Below are positions 62,301 to 64,000 of a DNA stretch of 64,000 nt, in pieces. The notes under the pieces are model-generated. The model ran no database searches and was not told the origin of the DNA. It worked only from the letters and a program-made list of their open reading frames with translations. The position numbers and the translations under genes were made by a program. Source of the stretch: Balanoglossus misakiensis. Its lineage: Eukaryota; Hemichordata. Every line of letters starts with the position of its first letter. The first letter of the stretch is position 1. The DNA lies in contig CM082591.2 of the NCBI GenBank assembly GCA_040954595.2, forward strand, positions 1,860,001 through 1,924,000, read 5' to 3'.

Positions 62301-64000
62301 GTCCAAGACTGAAAATGTTGGGTGATTTCGTGAGATGTCATACATGTATGTGAACTGGGAAAGGAGTTGATCTGTTCAGTTCGACTAGGTTCGAGTCCGG
62401 CAGTCCTATAGAAAAAACTTATAAACTATTTTATTTGGTCTAAGATATCACCACTACCACACAACCCAACACAACGAAAGTTGCTGTTTTTTCATTTCGA
62501 TGGGGTTAATCTTAGTGATGTTTTTCAAGCACATGATGTTTTTTGATGAACAGATGTGAAAAAAAACAAGCCTTCCATTGTTTTTACGTTTTCAGCCCAG
62601 CTGTGTGAATTCCCATACATCACTGTGAAAAGGGACGGACAGCAGTACCCCGGGTTCAATTTGCATATCTCCCGAAGTATGAGAAAAACACCAGACTTTA
62701 AAATGTCATGTAAACTGTCGTAGGGTTAAGTAAATAGTGGAAAATGATGAACATAAGTTCAATAGAACATAACATGATGATGTCATTCAGTTTGTGATGT
62801 AAGGGAGCTACCTTTAATTCCGGGGGGGGGGGGGGGTAATCATATGTATAGAAAATACACAAGTGATGGTTCTTGTGTCATGTGACTGCAATTTCACAAA
62901 CGGTAGTTAAAATAGTATTTTTTGGATGAACACTTCATCACCCCCCCCTAGTTTACTAATAATGAAATTTCCCTAAGTTGCGTGTTACTGTAACATATGG
63001 CCCGTACAATAGGATTTAGAAGTTGCATTCAGTTGTGTTTGAAAGTAAAAGTGCGTAGCCCTGTACACAGAAAGTTGTTTTTCTCATGGTTTGTAAAGGT
63101 ATTAGTTTGCGTTTATGGTGGGTTGTGTGCAGACCTTGAAAAGAAGTTTTACGCAACGGGTCATAACATCATGACACTTGTGACAAGGGTATTTGCATTA
63201 CTCAATAAATATTAGAGGACAAATTTACAACTATGTTTGTTTGAAACAGAATAATACCCAGTAAATAACTTCTCATGAGAGACGAAAAGTTGACAGCCAT
63301 AAAGAGCAGTGTGTATCTGAAGACTTATCGGTAACTTCTATTCTTGAATATTTTAGAGGACTTGTCGAATGTGTGACCTTAATTATCAGTACTGCTGATT
63401 GGCTGAAGGTGGTGGTTTGCTCATGTTGGAGCCAATGAAAGTGCTTGACTTATGTCAGATTTGTCAAGGCCGTGACATTTACAAGAACCGGCAACAGCTG
63501 ATGAACGACAGGCAGTACCTTGAATTGACGGACATTGATAGAAAAACGACAAAAGCAACCGCCCTTGAGATGGAAATAAATTGGGGAAAAAACATCGTTA
63601 AATGGTTCATTAAAGTTTTTGGTAACAAACAATATTTCAGAAACTTTTACCATTGATCTGCCAAGAGGAGAGTGGATTTCTGAAATTCGCTTTCAAAACT
63701 TAGACGTCCACCTGAACTGTGTTTCTTACGCCCTCCTAAGAAAATCTCATCAGTAAACTTTAGACAAGGATCATATTTTAGTGGACTTTCTTTCTGCTCT
63801 ATTTGGCTTGAACTTTTTCATGACTGATCAGGTCATTTGGCATTCTGTGCTGGTCTGTCACAGTTGTCTGGTCATCATTGTGAAATGGCTGTGTGCGAGT
63901 GCTGAAACATGCTTGTGAATCGTCCCAGAACTCGACACTGCCATGTTCATGTTAATAATCACCTTTACGGCCCAGATCCGACCTAAAAGTTCACCTTATT
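56351..64000 (+). other. First intron of the SLC6 gene, right end outside the window
   Basis: It follows the GTGAGA donor at 56351. No segment resembling the second SLC6 exon (FLIPY region and membrane segment 2) is visible, so the intron is at least 7.65 kb. It contains runs of 16 G (61572-61587) and 15 G (62822-62836). A short open stretch after a TTTTCAG at 62596-62720 does not fit the SLC6 fold. Confidence 0.7.

Noticed and set aside
62385-62405. tRNA-like B box GGTTCGAGTCC
   Set aside because: The bases on either side do not form a T stem, and no A box or acceptor stem was found at the right distance.
62596-62723. Open stretch after a TTTTCAG acceptor as a possible SLC6 exon 2
   Set aside because: The phase fits, but the translation lacks the FLIPY start and the hydrophobic second membrane segment required of SLC6.

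Overview
This is metazoan genomic DNA: large introns, GT-AG splice sites, long gene-poor spacers, microsatellites and poly-G tracts. There is no operon, ribosome-binding site, CRISPR array or prokaryotic gene. I recognise two protein genes. The first is a complete Dbx-type homeobox gene on the minus strand (15385-25547, four exons, 306 predicted residues). The second is only the first coding exon of an SLC6-family sodium-coupled transporter on the plus strand (56134-56350), with the rest lying beyond the right edge. The Dbx protein resembles vertebrate Dbx1 closely along its whole length, so an invertebrate deuterostome such as a lancelet, hemichordate or echinoderm is most likely. I cannot fix the species, and a protostome is not excluded.

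Layout. 1-15384 is intergenic DNA downstream of Dbx, with dispersed repeats, an ATTC microsatellite, short inverted repeats and two groups of PBX/PREP-like sites. 15385-25547 is Dbx, transcribed right to left, with introns of 644, 5625 and 2973 bp. 25548-56133 is a ~30.6 kb spacer that starts with the Dbx promoter (CCAAT boxes plus a PBX/PREP site). It also holds two TAATTA clusters, an orphan octamer/CCAAT/TATA promoter-like array and several hairpins. 56134-56350 is the SLC6 exon, and 56351-64000 is its unfinished first intron.

How it fits together. Dbx genes are Groucho-dependent homeodomain repressors that pattern ventral interneuron progenitors in vertebrates. The large flanking deserts fit a developmental regulator. 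From memory, human DBX1 lies in the same region of chromosome 11 as the SLC6 gene SLC6A5, so the Dbx-SLC6 neighbourhood may be old linkage.

I do not see a new molecular system. The most unusual signals are non-coding. The palindromic CRE TGACGTCA occurs 12 times where about one is expected. The exact decamer TGATTGACAG occurs four times, each near a CCAAT box. A 279-bp segment is present twice, 40.6 kb apart on either side of Dbx, with only two differences, and it contains an exon-like unit.
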